This document shows positions 8,952 to 18,106 of a DNA stretch of 64,000 nucleotides, piece after piece (positions within the stretch are counted from its first letter, which is position 1; every line of letters begins with the position of its first letter). The notes under the pieces are model-generated. The model was not told the DNA's origin, searched no databases, and saw only the letters and a program-made list of their open reading frames with translations. The stretch is from Cupriavidus necator A5-1 (GTDB lineage: Bacteria > Pseudomonadota > Gammaproteobacteria > Burkholderiales > Burkholderiaceae), in assembly GCF_000744095.1 (NCBI RefSeq), contig NZ_JQLI01000001.1, positions 3,348,001 to 3,412,000 on the forward strand, given 5' to 3'. A program made the position numbers and the translations under genes.

Positions 8952-9167
8952 ATGTCCGCCGAACTCCAAGTCGTCCCCTACCGTGACGGATGGGATGTCA
9001 TCTACGAAAGCGGGCGGAACGCAGAGTCACACCATCCTACCCGCGAGGCTGCGGTGGTGGCTGCGATCGTCCAGGCCAGACGCGATGGCGCGATTCTCGT
9101 GACATTCGATCGCGATGGCAATGAGATCCTCGGCACGACTACGGCACCGTCCTTGCGGGATGGTTAG
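8952..9167 (+). CDS. DUF2188-type small protein
   Basis: A 71-residue protein starting MSAELQVVPYRDGWDVIYES. It has the pattern of DUF2188: a first strand with W, a T-REAAVVAAIVQARRDGA helix, then VTFDRDGNE. An in-frame ATG lies at 8928, but AAGGAG at 8941-8946 is correctly spaced for the ATG at 8952. Function unknown for the family. It stands alone between the stress gene and a broken NUDIX gene. Confidence 0.7.
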   Translation: MSAELQVVPYRDGWDVIYESGRNAESHHPTREAAVVAAIVQARRDGAILVTFDRDGNEILGTTTAPSLRDG

Positions 9168-9539
9168 CGTGACACGCGCCTCGATCACTCAACGGCCTGT
9201 CCTCCGAACCGGGTCGGATGTCAAAGACGAGCCTGTCCGTACAGGCCGGTGCGTGACAATGCATATCACCATCGATGCAACGCATGCCGCCCCCCTTGCG
9301 CCATGCATTGATACGGGAATGCGCCGATCAGTCCTGGTCAATCTGCCTGGCCACGTTGCCGGGAGGCGCACGTATGCGTCTTTCGTTGACCCTCCCCAAA
9401 GCAGCTGTCAACGACGCCATGTTTCAAATCGTTGAGGTTGCGCCAGGGGCGGTTGTGGGGCAACTTGAGTTCCCATCGCTCGACGGCCGCCGCTTCATCG
9501 CGGACAATCGAAGCATCCGAAACAGCCAGCCACGCCGAG
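9168..9539. other. intergenic region, nothing recognised
   Basis: 372 bases with only short overlapping frames on both strands and no recognisable protein, repeat or strong hairpin. Confidence 0.4.
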
Positions 9540-9899
9540 ATGATTTCCTTCGACATTGCGCAATACTGTTTCGACCTGCGGGCTGTCGCAGTTGCGGTGC
9601 GCGGAGACTACGTCCTTCTCCACCGCGTTGAGACCGACAGCTTTTGGAGGCCTTCCCGGCGGGCGGGTGGAGCCGGGCGAGGAAGCTGCCCACGCCGTTG
9701 TCCGTGAAGTACAGGAAGAGCTGGGCGTCGCCACTATCGTCGACGGCCTGCTATTTGCGGCGGAAAACTTCTTCGAGGGCGGCGGAAAGCCGCACCACGA
9801 GATCGGCTTCTATTTCGCCGTCTCCCTGCCGGACGAGTCGCCGGTGGTCGACGTCACAAAAGAGCGCATGCGCATGGTATCCACGCAACGGCTGGTATT
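9540..9899 (+). pseudogene. NUDIX hydrolase gene, frameshifted and 3'-truncated
   Basis: The reading from ATG 9540 gives MISFDIAQYCF...HRVETDSFWR, a normal NUDIX N-terminus. Near 9645-9655 the frame must shift by one base to continue as LPGGRVEPGEEAAHAVVREVQEELGV, the GX5EX7REUXEEXGU NUDIX box with all its Glu residues. The protein then runs to about RMRMVSTQRLVF. At about 9900 similarity stops abruptly, and the following bases belong to an antisense MalT-like fragment. Two lesions, one frameshift and one end loss, mark it as non-functional unless the frameshift is a sequencing error. Confidence 0.7.
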
Positions 9900-9904
9900 C
9901 CGCG

Positions 9905-9985
9905 CGTACGATCGATCAGTCCTGCCGGCAGGCGCGGCGGAATCAGCTTCGTGGCTAGCAGGAGGGGCAGCTTCTCGGTGGCCAT
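9905..9985 (-). pseudogene. 5' stub of a MalT-type LuxR regulator gene
   Basis: The minus strand reads MATEKLPLLLATKLIPPRLP then AGLIDR, the standard N-terminus of large MalT/AlkS-type LuxR-family ATPase regulators. After about 27 codons the similarity ends at the junction with the NUDIX fragment. The start is 12 bases after the lipoprotein gene stop in the same direction. The rest of the gene (normally 900 residues) is missing. Confidence 0.6.
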
Positions 9986-9996
9986 CCGCTCCACAA

Positions 9997-10608
9997 CTAT
10001 GGCGCTGCCGCCCAGATATAGACCTGCTCGATCAGCTGGTCGCTGGCCTCCGAGAAAGCCTGTGCACCGCCGGCCGCGTCCGCCGTGCGTGCCGGCACCT
10101 GTGCCCGGAACATCGCACTGCGTACCTGCGGCGGGGTCGATGCGCTCAGCGTCGCGACCGCCACCACCCGCGCCTCGCTCTCGGTGGCGCTGGCGTAGTG
10201 CTGGACGAACTCCACTACGCGCAGGCTGAGCGCGAGGGGACGCGGTTCCCCCGCTGCCCGCGCCGGCTGAGGCGAGGGCCTCGCCTGAGCGTAGGCGCGC
10301 ATCATCAGGTCTTCGATCAGCACCGGCGGCCGGTCGATCCATTGGTTTTGCGCATAGACTTCGACTGCCTGGGCGGCCTTGTAGTCGAGCGAGTACAGGA
10401 AGCTGGTCTGGTTGATCCAGGGCGCAGCCGTGACGCGCAACTGCAGGCCGGGCGGAAGCTTGTCGGCGGCGGTCGCGGCACGCTCCCCACCGGCAAGCGA
10501 CCAACGGGTCGGTTGCGTGGGTGCCGAGGCGCAGGCCGCGAGCAGGCATGCAACCAGCGCGCCTGGCAGCACGCGTGCGAGTACTTTCTGGGGAAGATGT
10601 GCCGGCAT
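9997..10608 (-). CDS. ABC-type transport auxiliary lipoprotein (PqiC/MlaB-like accessory)
   Basis: A 203-residue lipoprotein with signal and lipobox near residues 22-26 (LLAAC). SLDYKAAQAVEVYAQNQWIDRP and LIEDLMMRAYAQ match the ABC transport auxiliary (DUF330/PqiC) domain. Proteins of this type sit in the periplasm facing MCE/MlaD proteins in phospholipid transport systems. It starts 2 bases after the MlaD-like gene stop, as the last intact gene of the operon. Confidence 0.85.
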   Translation of the reverse strand: MPAHLPQKVLARVLPGALVACLLAACASAPTQPTRWSLAGGERAATAADKLPPGLQLRVTAAPWINQTSFLYSLDYKAAQAVEVYAQNQWIDRPPVLIEDLMMRAYAQARPSPQPARAAGEPRPLALSLRVVEFVQHYASATESEARVVAVATLSASTPPQVRSAMFRAQVPARTADAAGGAQAFSEASDQLIEQVYIWAAAP

Positions 10609-10610
10609 GA

Positions 10611-11501
10611 TCAGCCTCCAAATCCGACTTCACCCGGGCCGGGCCTGGACCGATGCTTGCCGAAGATGATCCGTTGCGGGTCGTCCCGCTGCTGGACGGC
10701 GACCTCATTGAGCGAGCTGGTCATGTCATCGACGCCTTGCAGTGTCTGCTCCAACTGGGGAAGGATATCGCGGTCCACACGCGCAGCAGAACTGTCAAAA
10801 CTGCTTGCCATGCCCTTGATGCCGGACAGCGTGCCGGTAGCTTCGCGCTGCAAGCCGGCGACGTCGGTCTTCAGGTCTGCGGTAAGGCCGCGCAGGTCGC
10901 TCGTCAGGCGGTCGACCCCGCCCAGGCTGGTGCGGGCAGACTTGAGCAAGTCCGGCAGTTCAGTCGACGCGATGCGGACATTGTGCATGGTGTTCTGCAG
11001 GTCTTCGCGCATGGCCGGGTTGACGATCTCGATCAGCGCCTGCGTGAGCTGCCGCAAGTCGTCCACGGCTTCGGGCAAGGACGCGCCAACGCGCTGCAGC
11101 GACGAGGGCTCCACCGGGATGGCGGCGTGGTCCTGGTCAAGCGGGGCGCCGCGCCCGCTGTCCAGCAATTCGATGTCCGACAGGCCCGTGATGCCCTGGC
11201 TGACCAGCCTCGCGGTGGTAGCAGTGCTCAGGCGCAGCGGCTGAGACAGGCGCGCCGTGATCAGCACCTGCTTCTGGTTCTTGGAATTGATCCGCAGATC
11301 GGCCACCTTGCCGATGGGAATGCCGCGGTAAAGCACTGGCGCCTCGCGGTTGAGGCCGCTCACGGATTCTTCGGAAATCAGCGTCAGGTCCTGGGAATAA
11401 ATGTCGCGGGTGCGCCCCATCCAGACGGCAAGCACGGCGCCGGCTGCCACCAGCACGACGAAGAAAATGCCGGTGAAAAGCGCATAGGTCTTGCTTTCCA
11501 T
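10611..11501 (-). CDS. MlaD-family (MCE domain) lipid transport protein
   Basis: A 296-residue protein with one N-terminal membrane anchor (residues 7-28), then an MCE domain with GLNREAPVLYRGIPIGKVADL and GLSDIELL. A long alpha-helical C-terminal part (about 150-280) is probably coiled coil. It would form the periplasmic lipid-binding ring of an Mla-like ABC transporter. It follows the ATPase gene by 30 bases in the same operon. The lipid direction and substrate are not determinable from sequence. Confidence 0.9.
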   Translation of the reverse strand: MESKTYALFTGIFFVVLVAAGAVLAVWMGRTRDIYSQDLTLISEESVSGLNREAPVLYRGIPIGKVADLRINSKNQKQVLITARLSQPLRLSTATTARLVSQGITGLSDIELLDSGRGAPLDQDHAAIPVEPSSLQRVGASLPEAVDDLRQLTQALIEIVNPAMREDLQNTMHNVRIASTELPDLLKSARTSLGGVDRLTSDLRGLTADLKTDVAGLQREATGTLSGIKGMASSFDSSAARVDRDILPQLEQTLQGVDDMTSSLNEVAVQQRDDPQRIIFGKHRSRPGPGEVGFGG

Positions 11502-11531
11502 GATGCCTCCCGTGGATTGGCCTGGCGACGG

Positions 11532-12296
11532 TCAGGACGCGCCGGTCATGAAGTATTGGTGGATAAAGGGGTGATCGACCTTGCGAACCTCGTCCAGGGT
11601 GCCATTGGCCACGACGTGCTGGTCGGCCAGCACCGCCACGCGATCGATCATCGGTTCAAGCCGGAAAATCTCGTGGGTCACGACGATGGCCGCCAGGCCA
11701 AGCAGGTGGCGCAGTGACAGCATCAGTTCGACGAATTCGCCGGCCGCGACCGGGTCGAGGCCGGAAGTAGGTTCGTCCAGGAAAAGGAGCTCCGGGTCCA
11801 GCACGATCGCGCGCGCCAGGGCGGCGCGCTTGATCATGCCGCCGGACAACTCCGAAGGCAGCTTGTCCGCGTCGGACGGCCTCAGTCCGGACTGGGCGAG
11901 CTTGAGATAGGCGATGTCCATCATCTCGGCGCGGGACAGATTGCCGCGTTCATGCAGTGGCACCATGATGTTCTCGAGCACCGACAGGGCGCTGTACAGA
12001 GCGCCGAACTGGAACAGCACGCCCCAGCGTTCGCGCAGCCTGCGTTGCCGCAGGAAATGGGCCGATTGGATGTGCTCGCCGAAGACTTCCACGGTGCCCC
12101 TGGCCGGCTCGGTCAGTCCCATCATGTGGCGCAGCAACGTGGTCTTGCCGCTGCCGGAGCCGCCCACGAGCCCTACCACCTCGCCTGGCTTCACCTCCAG
12201 GCTGAGGTCTCTGTGGATGACCTTGTTGCCGAATGTCGTCCAGATTCCCGTCATGCGCACGGGCAGGGCTGTTTGCGCGAGTTCAGGCATGCTCAT
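11532..12296 (-). CDS. Mla-like ABC transporter ATP-binding protein
   Basis: A 254-residue ABC ATPase. Walker A GGSGSGKTT, Q-loop VLFQFGALYS, signature LSGGMIKRAALARA, Walker B ELLFLDEP and H-loop VVTHE are all present. The FQFGALYSALSV stretch is typical of MlaF. A long open frame continues upstream to 12959 but is only the shadow of the permease gene. The start at 12296 overlaps the permease stop as ATGA, indicating coupling. It energises lipid transport by the MlaE-like permease at the inner membrane. Confidence 0.92.
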   Translation of the reverse strand: MSMPELAQTALPVRMTGIWTTFGNKVIHRDLSLEVKPGEVVGLVGGSGSGKTTLLRHMMGLTEPARGTVEVFGEHIQSAHFLRQRRLRERWGVLFQFGALYSALSVLENIMVPLHERGNLSRAEMMDIAYLKLAQSGLRPSDADKLPSELSGGMIKRAALARAIVLDPELLFLDEPTSGLDPVAAGEFVELMLSLRHLLGLAAIVVTHEIFRLEPMIDRVAVLADQHVVANGTLDEVRKVDHPFIHQYFMTGAS

Positions 12297-13417
12297 TTGC
12301 CCGTCAGTGACAGCGCGACGGCGACGATCGCGTCCAGCACGATCACCATGGTGATCGACGCCACCACCGAGGCCGTGGTCGAGGTGCCGACACTGGTGCT
12401 GTCCGGCTTCACGCGTTCGCCAAAGTAGCAACCGACCATGCCGATGGCGAAGCCGAACATGACGCCTTTGGCCAGTCCGATATAGAGCTGCCGTACCGGC
12501 ACGACATCCCGGAAGCGGTCGATAAACAGCGAGAACGGGATATCCAGTTGCGCCCTGGCGGCCACCGCGCCGCCAGCCAGCGCGAACAGCGTGGTCCAGA
12601 GGGTCAGCAGCGGCACGGCAAGGGCCAGCGAGGAAATCATCGGCCAATAGAGGCGCAGCGTATGCGAGATCCCGTGCACGCTCATGGCGTCCAGCTCCTG
12701 GCTCAGCTTCATGGCGCCGATCCGCGCGGTCAGCGCCGAGCCCGATCTGCCTGCGATCAGGATGGCGCACAACAGGGGACCAAGCTCGCGCAGAACGGCA
12801 ATACCGAGGAAATCCACGATGAAGATGTTCGCACCGTACTGCAGCAATTGCTGTGCCGACAGGTAGCTCAGCACCATGCCGATCAGGTAGCCGACCAGTG
12901 CGGTGATACCCAGCGCGGTGACTCCCGCCCGATAGCTTTCCACCGACAGTTCGCGCCATGGCATCAGGCGGGGCCTGAGCACAATAACGACCGTGGCAAG
13001 CACATAACCGCCCAGCAGGCGGAGAAAATCCCCGACATGGCTGAATGGACTGAGCAGGGCTGCACCGATTGCCGTCAGCGTATCGATGAGGATATGCCGC
13101 CTTGGCATAGGCGGCGCATCGCCGACCGTGATGATCTGTTCCAGCAACGCGCGCTGCGCGTCGCTGCAGACAAGGTGCTCCGGCAGGACGCGGCCCCAGC
13201 TACGGACCAGCAGGCGCAGGCCGACCGTGTCGAAGCGCTCCACGCCGCTGATGTCCCAGCGCGATGCGGTCAGGGCGTGAAGGGCCTTTTCGGTGGCGGC
13301 GATCCGGCCGTGCAGCGCGGGGAACGTCCACAGCCCTTCGAGAACGGCGGTGCTGTTCTCGAGACGCCAGTGCGGTTGTCCGGCCAGAGCACGTTCCATC
13401 GACACAGACGCAGCCAT
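12293..13417 (-). CDS. MlaE-family permease with N-terminal STAS-like domain
   Basis: A 374-residue inner-membrane protein. Residues about 15-110 are a STAS-like cytoplasmic domain (WDISGVERFDTVGLRLL). Residues about 120-374 are the MlaE permease with AGRSGSALTARIGAMKLSQELDAM, the conserved cytoplasmic loop. E. coli keeps the STAS function in a separate MlaB, whereas this fusion is common in beta-proteobacteria. It is the first gene of the operon permease-ATPase-MCE-lipoprotein. Confidence 0.9.
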   Translation of the reverse strand: MAASVSMERALAGQPHWRLENSTAVLEGLWTFPALHGRIAATEKALHALTASRWDISGVERFDTVGLRLLVRSWGRVLPEHLVCSDAQRALLEQIITVGDAPPMPRRHILIDTLTAIGAALLSPFSHVGDFLRLLGGYVLATVVIVLRPRLMPWRELSVESYRAGVTALGITALVGYLIGMVLSYLSAQQLLQYGANIFIVDFLGIAVLRELGPLLCAILIAGRSGSALTARIGAMKLSQELDAMSVHGISHTLRLYWPMISSLALAVPLLTLWTTLFALAGGAVAARAQLDIPFSLFIDRFRDVVPVRQLYIGLAKGVMFGFAIGMVGCYFGERVKPDSTSVGTSTTASVVASITMVIVLDAIVAVALSLTGK

Positions 13418-13712
13418 CGGACTACCTCCCTGCGGTTATCACGGTAGCGCACGGCATGCCGGCCGCCCTCCGATCGCCAAGTTACACGCACTGAAATGTG
13501 CTTGCATCTTGCCTTTTGCGCGAGCGAGGCAGGATGATCCGAACGCTGTTGAGCGACGAGGTCTCTCCACCATATGGCATCGATGGGCCAGTGCTAGTTT
13601 TCCCAAACACACAAGGAACGCAGCCAGAAGACATCCCGACCGGAGCCAGGATCGTCTGGCAAAGACGCAGGCAGGCCCGGCGGACAAGCCGCCGCGCTGC
13701 CGGACCCTCATG

Positions 13713-14297
13713 TCAGATATCGAGCTTGCTGATCTTGGAGCCGTTCAGCGAGACGTCGAACATCAGGCCAGAATTGGTCTGAACGAAGGCGATCACCGGC
13801 TGCTGGGTGGTCAGGCTATCGAGCCGGCCATCGGCGCCGACATGGGCCAGTGCCACATTAGCGTCTGCCCCGACGGTCCAGCCACTGCTGGACACAAACT
13901 TGTTGTAGGCCTCCGGCGTCATGATCATGATGATGATGGCCTTGGACTGGCCGCCGATGGTAGCACCCACCGAAGCCTCCGTCATCTTGTAGTAGCCGCC
14001 GTCAGCGCCGCGCGAGCGCAGCGCGCCCTCGCCATACTCGCCACCGATCCCGAGACCGGCCGAGATCACCCGAGGGAACACCAGAATGCCCTGCGCGCGC
14101 TGTGCTAGCTCGCGCGAACCGCTTGTCGCCGAGAACAACCGATTAAGCGCGCCATCGACACCCGCATCGATTTCCTCTTTTTTTGCGGCCGTATCAGTCG
14201 TGCTACCGGTGCCTGTCGTCGAGCAGCCCGCAGCGAACACGGTTGCGACAAGCAGTCCTGATCCGGCAATCCGGGTAACAAAATGGCGTCGATTCAT
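13713..14297 (-). CDS. SYLF/YSC84-domain lipid-binding lipoprotein
   Basis: A 194-residue protein with a signal ending in a lipobox (FAAGC, Cys near residue 26). The SYLF (Ysc84) domain includes AQGILVFPRVISAGLGIGGEYGEGAL and YYKMTEASVGATIGGQSK. The domain binds phospholipids in other systems. The ATG at 14297 is preceded by AGGAGGT, so the upstream in-frame extension is not used. Probably outer-membrane or periplasm located. It stands alone. Confidence 0.88.
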   Translation of the reverse strand: MNRRHFVTRIAGSGLLVATVFAAGCSTTGTGSTTDTAAKKEEIDAGVDGALNRLFSATSGSRELAQRAQGILVFPRVISAGLGIGGEYGEGALRSRGADGGYYKMTEASVGATIGGQSKAIIIMIMTPEAYNKFVSSSGWTVGADANVALAHVGADGRLDSLTTQQPVIAFVQTNSGLMFDVSLNGSKISKLDI

Positions 14298-14480
14298 AGT
14301 ACCTCCTGGAAAGTGTGGTGACATGGGTCCCAACGGGTCAACTACTAACTGGGGAATCGGCTGAGCGCCCGCGAAAGAAGGCATGAACCGGTTCACCGTT
14401 TATGGACGGCACTTATGCGCCGGAAACGGCGTGTCGATAGGCCAGAGAATTGGACGCTTATCGAGCCGGGATTGGCTTTC

Positions 14481-14553
14481 AGTCCTACCCGGATTTGATG
14501 ATAGTTAACGGGGGGAAGGACGGCCATTACATAAAACTGGAATCAGCTATGTG
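14481..14553 (-). repeat. dispersed ~65-bp repeat, copy A
   Basis: Read on the minus strand it carries GATTCCAGTTTTATGTAAT followed by a C-rich block and AACTATCATCAA, matching copies at 19918, 27011, 30916, 47861 and 54864. Copy A and the copy at 30916 share bases through ATAGCTGA. The surrounding 427 bases (14298-14724) hold no gene that I can support. Confidence 0.7.
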
Positions 14554-14724
14554 TGTCGATCGGTGTAATTTCTCTGACGCAGTGGGCTAGTCCGGTCAGC
14601 CACGGCGGTTGGTCACCCTTTCCACAAATGTTGCAGTTGGCCAAGCACTCGCCAGCCAACATAGCCCACTGGACGGCCGTAATGGTGTCTACGGAGGATC
14701 GAGTGTGTAGCCGAAGCGGCCGCA

Positions 14725-15441
14725 TTACTTCCGGGCATCCGTCGCAGCCTTGAGATCGGCCACGGCTGGCTGCGTTCTCCATGCATTGAAAGTTAGCCAA
14801 AGCAGGGCGGCAAACGGCAGCAGCAAAGCCATGAACCCCACACGCCGGTAAGCCAGAGCGCCAGCTACCGCACCCCCTGCGAATGCCACGACCGCCGGCA
14901 CCATCCTTTCCAGGCGTGCACGCGAGGTAGCCTTTGCTTCGGGCGATGTCGATGGCGTCAGCACTTCGAATGCGTCCAGCATGACCTGCGTCACGTTGCC
15001 CGTCATCACCGTGTTCGGCACGCTGCCTGGACGCGAGACCAGCCTGTCGCGCGCATTCTGTACACCCATCGCCGCTGCGCCCAGCATCGCGCAGACGATC
15101 ACCGAGGTATTTTCTGGATGCACGATGGGCACCGCACCGATGCCAGCGACGCAAAATGCCAGCATCAGTGCCGCCTGCACGGCATAAATGCGCCATGCGG
15201 CGCGGCCTGGCGCCGCGGGCGCGCTCCTGGCGATCACACTTGTGATGACCACACCCACCACAAATGCCGGAAAGGCCATCAGTTTCATGAATACGCCCTG
15301 GCCGAACCCAGCCGTACCGGCACCGATCAATACGAAGTTACCGGTGACGTGTGCCGTGAAAAGCCCGAAGAGTGCGACAAAACTGAGGGTATCCACATAG
15401 CCGGCAATGGCCGCGAGCGAGGTGTCCTCACGTTTCATCAT
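14725..15441 (-). CDS. DUF1275 (YoaK-type) membrane protein
   Basis: A 238-residue integral membrane protein with about six hydrophobic segments. AAIAGYVDTLSFVALFGLFTAHVTGNF is the family's N-terminal signature, and MGVQNARDRL with TVMTGNVTQVMLDA is the second half of the internal duplication. GGAGG precedes the paired ATGs at 15441/15438. Function of DUF1275 is not established. The gene lies between repeat copy A (14481) and a half-copy at 15594. Confidence 0.88.
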   Translation of the reverse strand: MMKREDTSLAAIAGYVDTLSFVALFGLFTAHVTGNFVLIGAGTAGFGQGVFMKLMAFPAFVVGVVITSVIARSAPAAPGRAAWRIYAVQAALMLAFCVAGIGAVPIVHPENTSVIVCAMLGAAAMGVQNARDRLVSRPGSVPNTVMTGNVTQVMLDAFEVLTPSTSPEAKATSRARLERMVPAVVAFAGGAVAGALAYRRVGFMALLLPFAALLWLTFNAWRTQPAVADLKAATDARK

Positions 15442-15983
15442 GAGCCTCCGTCATGTGTCTTGTCTCAGCGCACTGGCGCGTGAATTTCGGCAACGTATTC
15501 ACCTGGGAACTGCACGGCGCTTCGACCATGGCGATGAAGTTGCGCAACTGAGCACGAGTCGATGGTAGGCGTCGCGAGCTGATGTGGAAATAACAGATTC
15601 CAGTTAGATGGGCCGTTTGGCGCACTGTGCTTGCACGCACGTCAGGTTGGTCGCGTCGCCAGAGACCGACTGCATGATGTCGGCATTCGCGCGTAAAATC
15701 TGTCGGATAGCCGCCAGTGACGCCGGTCGCAACGGTTGCCGTTCGTCGTATTCCCAGGCCGGTGCGGGAAACCAGCCGACACGTTCACGAAACCCGAACC
15801 CTCAACCGATCGGCAATCATTCAATATAGGCCGATCAGAGAGGTCGATTTCTGGCGCTCGCGTGGATCGAATTTTTCAACACTATCGGTCGATAGCAACC
15901 GCTTGAAACTTGCGATTGGCCCGCGCTCCGACGACCGCGCGCGCTCCCCGCTGACGATACCTCGCAATGACAAGGGACGACCG
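15442..15983. other. intergenic region with a possible half-copy of the dispersed repeat
   Basis: 542 bases with no supported gene. At 15594-15615 the sequence contains GATTCCAGTT then ATGGGCCG, resembling the first third of the dispersed repeat. The MscS frame stays open upstream to 15717, but that extension shows no membrane or family character. Confidence 0.35.
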
Positions 15984-17063
15984 ATGAACTTTGCAATCCT
16001 CCTTGCCCACCCCTGGTTCGGCACCTGGACCGCAGCCGTTATCGCTGTCCTCGTCGCGTTGCTAGCGCATCGTCTCGGTGGCGTGCTGCTGTTGCGTATT
16101 ACCCGCTCTGCCCCAGTGCTGAATGCCATCGTGAGGAAAGGTCGGGCCCCATCGAAGGCAGTCTTGCCACTGCTGGCGCTGCAGGCAGTCTGGCAAGCCG
16201 CGTCAGGCGATTTGCACTGGATTGACAGCGTGCGGCATCTCAACGGTGTGTTGCTGATTGCCGCAACTACCTGGCTTGTGGCGCGTATCATTGCCGGTTT
16301 TGCGCAAGGCGTACTGGACCAACACCCATTGGATGTAGAGGATAATATGGGTGCGCGGCGCATCCACACGCAAACGCACGTGCTCTCCCGCATTGCGATG
16401 ACGCTTGTCGTGGTGATGGGTGCAGCTATGGCGCTCATGACCTTTCCAGCCGCTCGGCATGTCGGCGCCAGCCTGTTAGCCTCGGCGGGCGTGGTCGGTC
16501 TGATTGCGGGCTTTGCGGCCAAGCCCGTGTTCAGCAGCATGATAGCCGGGTTGCAACTCGCCCTGACGCAGCCCATCCGGCTCGATGACGTACTCATCAT
16601 CGAAGGCGAGTGGGGCCGGGTGGAGGAGATCACCGGCACGTACGTCGTGCTCCGGATATGGGACGAGCGTCGCCTCATCATCCCGCTCCAGTATTTCATT
16701 GAGAAGCCGTTCCAGAACTGGACTCGCAACAACGCGCAGCTCATGGGATCGGTGTTCTTCCACGTGGACTACGGCATGCCACTGGCACCGCTACGTAAGG
16801 AGTTGGAGCGCATCGTGCGCGCAGCGCCCGAGTGGGACCAGCGGTTCTTCAATCTGGTGGTCACCGACGCCACGGAGCGGACGATGCAGGTCCGCGTACT
16901 CTGCACGGCGGCGTCATCTGGCCTGGCGTGGGACTTGCGCTGCGTGGTGCGCGAAGGGCTGATCGACTTTATGCAGCGCGAATTCCCGCAATTCCTGCCG
17001 CGGCTACGAATCGAGGACAACGACTATGCGCCGCAGCGAACCACTCCTGCGCAAGTCTCCTGA
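15984..17063 (+). CDS. MscS-family mechanosensitive ion channel
   Basis: A 359-residue membrane protein with about four to five hydrophobic helices. The pore helix region is ASLLASAGVVGLIAGFAAKP, and the following beta domain has DDVLIIEGEWGRVEEITGTYVVLR and the QYFIEKPFQNWTR stretch. The start at 15984 is preceded by AAGGGA; the longer open frame adds a non-membrane Arg-rich tail unlike the family. Likely an inner-membrane osmotic release channel of the YnaI/YbdG-like size class. Monocistronic. Confidence 0.88.
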   Translation: MNFAILLAHPWFGTWTAAVIAVLVALLAHRLGGVLLLRITRSAPVLNAIVRKGRAPSKAVLPLLALQAVWQAASGDLHWIDSVRHLNGVLLIAATTWLVARIIAGFAQGVLDQHPLDVEDNMGARRIHTQTHVLSRIAMTLVVVMGAAMALMTFPAARHVGASLLASAGVVGLIAGFAAKPVFSSMIAGLQLALTQPIRLDDVLIIEGEWGRVEEITGTYVVLRIWDERRLIIPLQYFIEKPFQNWTRNNAQLMGSVFFHVDYGMPLAPLRKELERIVRAAPEWDQRFFNLVVTDATERTMQVRVLCTAASSGLAWDLRCVVREGLIDFMQREFPQFLPRLRIEDNDYAPQRTTPAQVS

Positions 17064-17372
17064 GCGCGACTGTCGCGCATTTGGAGCCGGAAACCGGCGT
17101 CCACTGCTGCCGTGACCAGCCGCTTTCACTCGGGACCCAATGGAATTCGCATGGCAACAGGATTTGCGGCTGGAGGTTGCCGGTTCCTTCTTCTGGCTGA
17201 TGACGGCAACGACTACTCCGGCGCCCGAACCCGTCTTTCTCAATGCACGGCCCGTGCTCTCAATGTCTCGCGTCTTGGCGGCAACTGCCAGGCAAAGGCC
17301 GCCGCACATCCTCGAGCGCGGCTGCGGCCAAAAGCCGCTTGCTGCGCGCATCACCTTCGATGTCCCCTGCCC

Positions 17373-17389
17373 TTTAAGTCTCCCTTAAG
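17373..17389 (+). promoter_or_regulatory. PmrA/QseB-like direct-repeat box
   Basis: TTTAAG-TCTCC-CTTAAG is an exact match to the YTTAAK-N5-YTTAAK direct repeat bound by PmrA/QseB-type OmpR-family regulators. It lies 48 bases before the DUF2076 start. A weak -10 candidate (CATAGAG near 17398) follows at promoter-like spacing. The rest of 17064-17437 holds no gene. Confidence 0.55.
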
Positions 17390-17437
17390 TCTTTCCTCAT
17401 AGAGTGAAGGCGTACCAACAACCGGGATAGAGACGCC

Positions 17438-18106
17438 ATGACCCCGCAGGATACGCAAGCACTCGAAGTCTTCCTGACTCAATTGACCCAGGCCCGCGCC
17501 GGCGCGAAGGACCCGCAGGCGGAGGCACTCATCGCCCAGGCGGTCGCGATACAGCCGGACGCCGCCTATTTGCTGGTCCAGCGGGCCATGCTGCTCGATC
17601 ATGCCTTGTCGACGGCAAAGGCGCAGATCGCTGCATTGCAGGGCCAGTTGCAGGCCGCGCAGGCCAACGGCTCCCGCAGCTTCATCGATCAGCAGAATGC
17701 GTGGGGCGCCAGTGCGAATCCTGCTGCCGCGACGCCCTTGCCTGCGCCCGTTCAGGCCGTGTCACCCGCGCTGCAAACGCCCCCGGCGACGTCGCCCCGG
17801 CCGGGCTTCCTGAGCGGCGGGTTCGGCGGCACGCTGGGCAGCATCGCAACGACGGCTGCCGGCGTGGCCGGCGGTGCCTTCCTGTTCCAGGGTATCGAGA
17901 ACCTGTTCGGCCACGGCAGCAAGAACGCGTTCCCGGCGCAGTCCGGCATGAACACGCCAGGAACGGAAACGAACGTCGTCAACAACTACTACGGAAACGA
18001 TGACCAGGCATCGGTCGCTGCGCGCGATTGGGGATCGGATAGCGGCAATCTCGATTCAGGCCTGAGCGACGACGGTTTCCTGGACGACGATTCGACCGTG
18101 ATCTAG
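17438..18106 (+). CDS. DUF2076 protein
   Basis: A 222-residue protein. MTPQDTQALEVFLTQLTQ and QAVAIQPDAAYLLVQRA start the DUF2076 pattern. A coiled-coil-like segment (residues 55-75), a Pro/Ala-rich linker, a GGTLGSIATTAAGVAGGAFL glycine-alanine hydrophobic stretch and an acidic C-terminus follow. Such proteins are described only as periplasmic ligand-binding-like or membrane-associated; function unknown. A PmrA/QseB-like box sits just upstream, so an envelope-stress role is a reasonable guess. Confidence 0.82.
   Translation: MTPQDTQALEVFLTQLTQARAGAKDPQAEALIAQAVAIQPDAAYLLVQRAMLLDHALSTAKAQIAALQGQLQAAQANGSRSFIDQQNAWGASANPAAATPLPAPVQAVSPALQTPPATSPRPGFLSGGFGGTLGSIATTAAGVAGGAFLFQGIENLFGHGSKNAFPAQSGMNTPGTETNVVNNYYGNDDQASVAARDWGSDSGNLDSGLSDDGFLDDDSTVI

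Noticed and set aside
9556..11244. Plus-strand open frame of 562 codons containing a NUDIX box
   Set aside because: Only the first ~115 codons are NUDIX; the rest is the antisense shadow of the lipoprotein and MCE genes. I annotated only the NUDIX part.
11532..12959. Long N-terminal extension of the Mla-like ATPase
   Set aside because: The added codons lie over the permease gene in another frame; ATGA overlap and Walker A spacing support the start at 12296.
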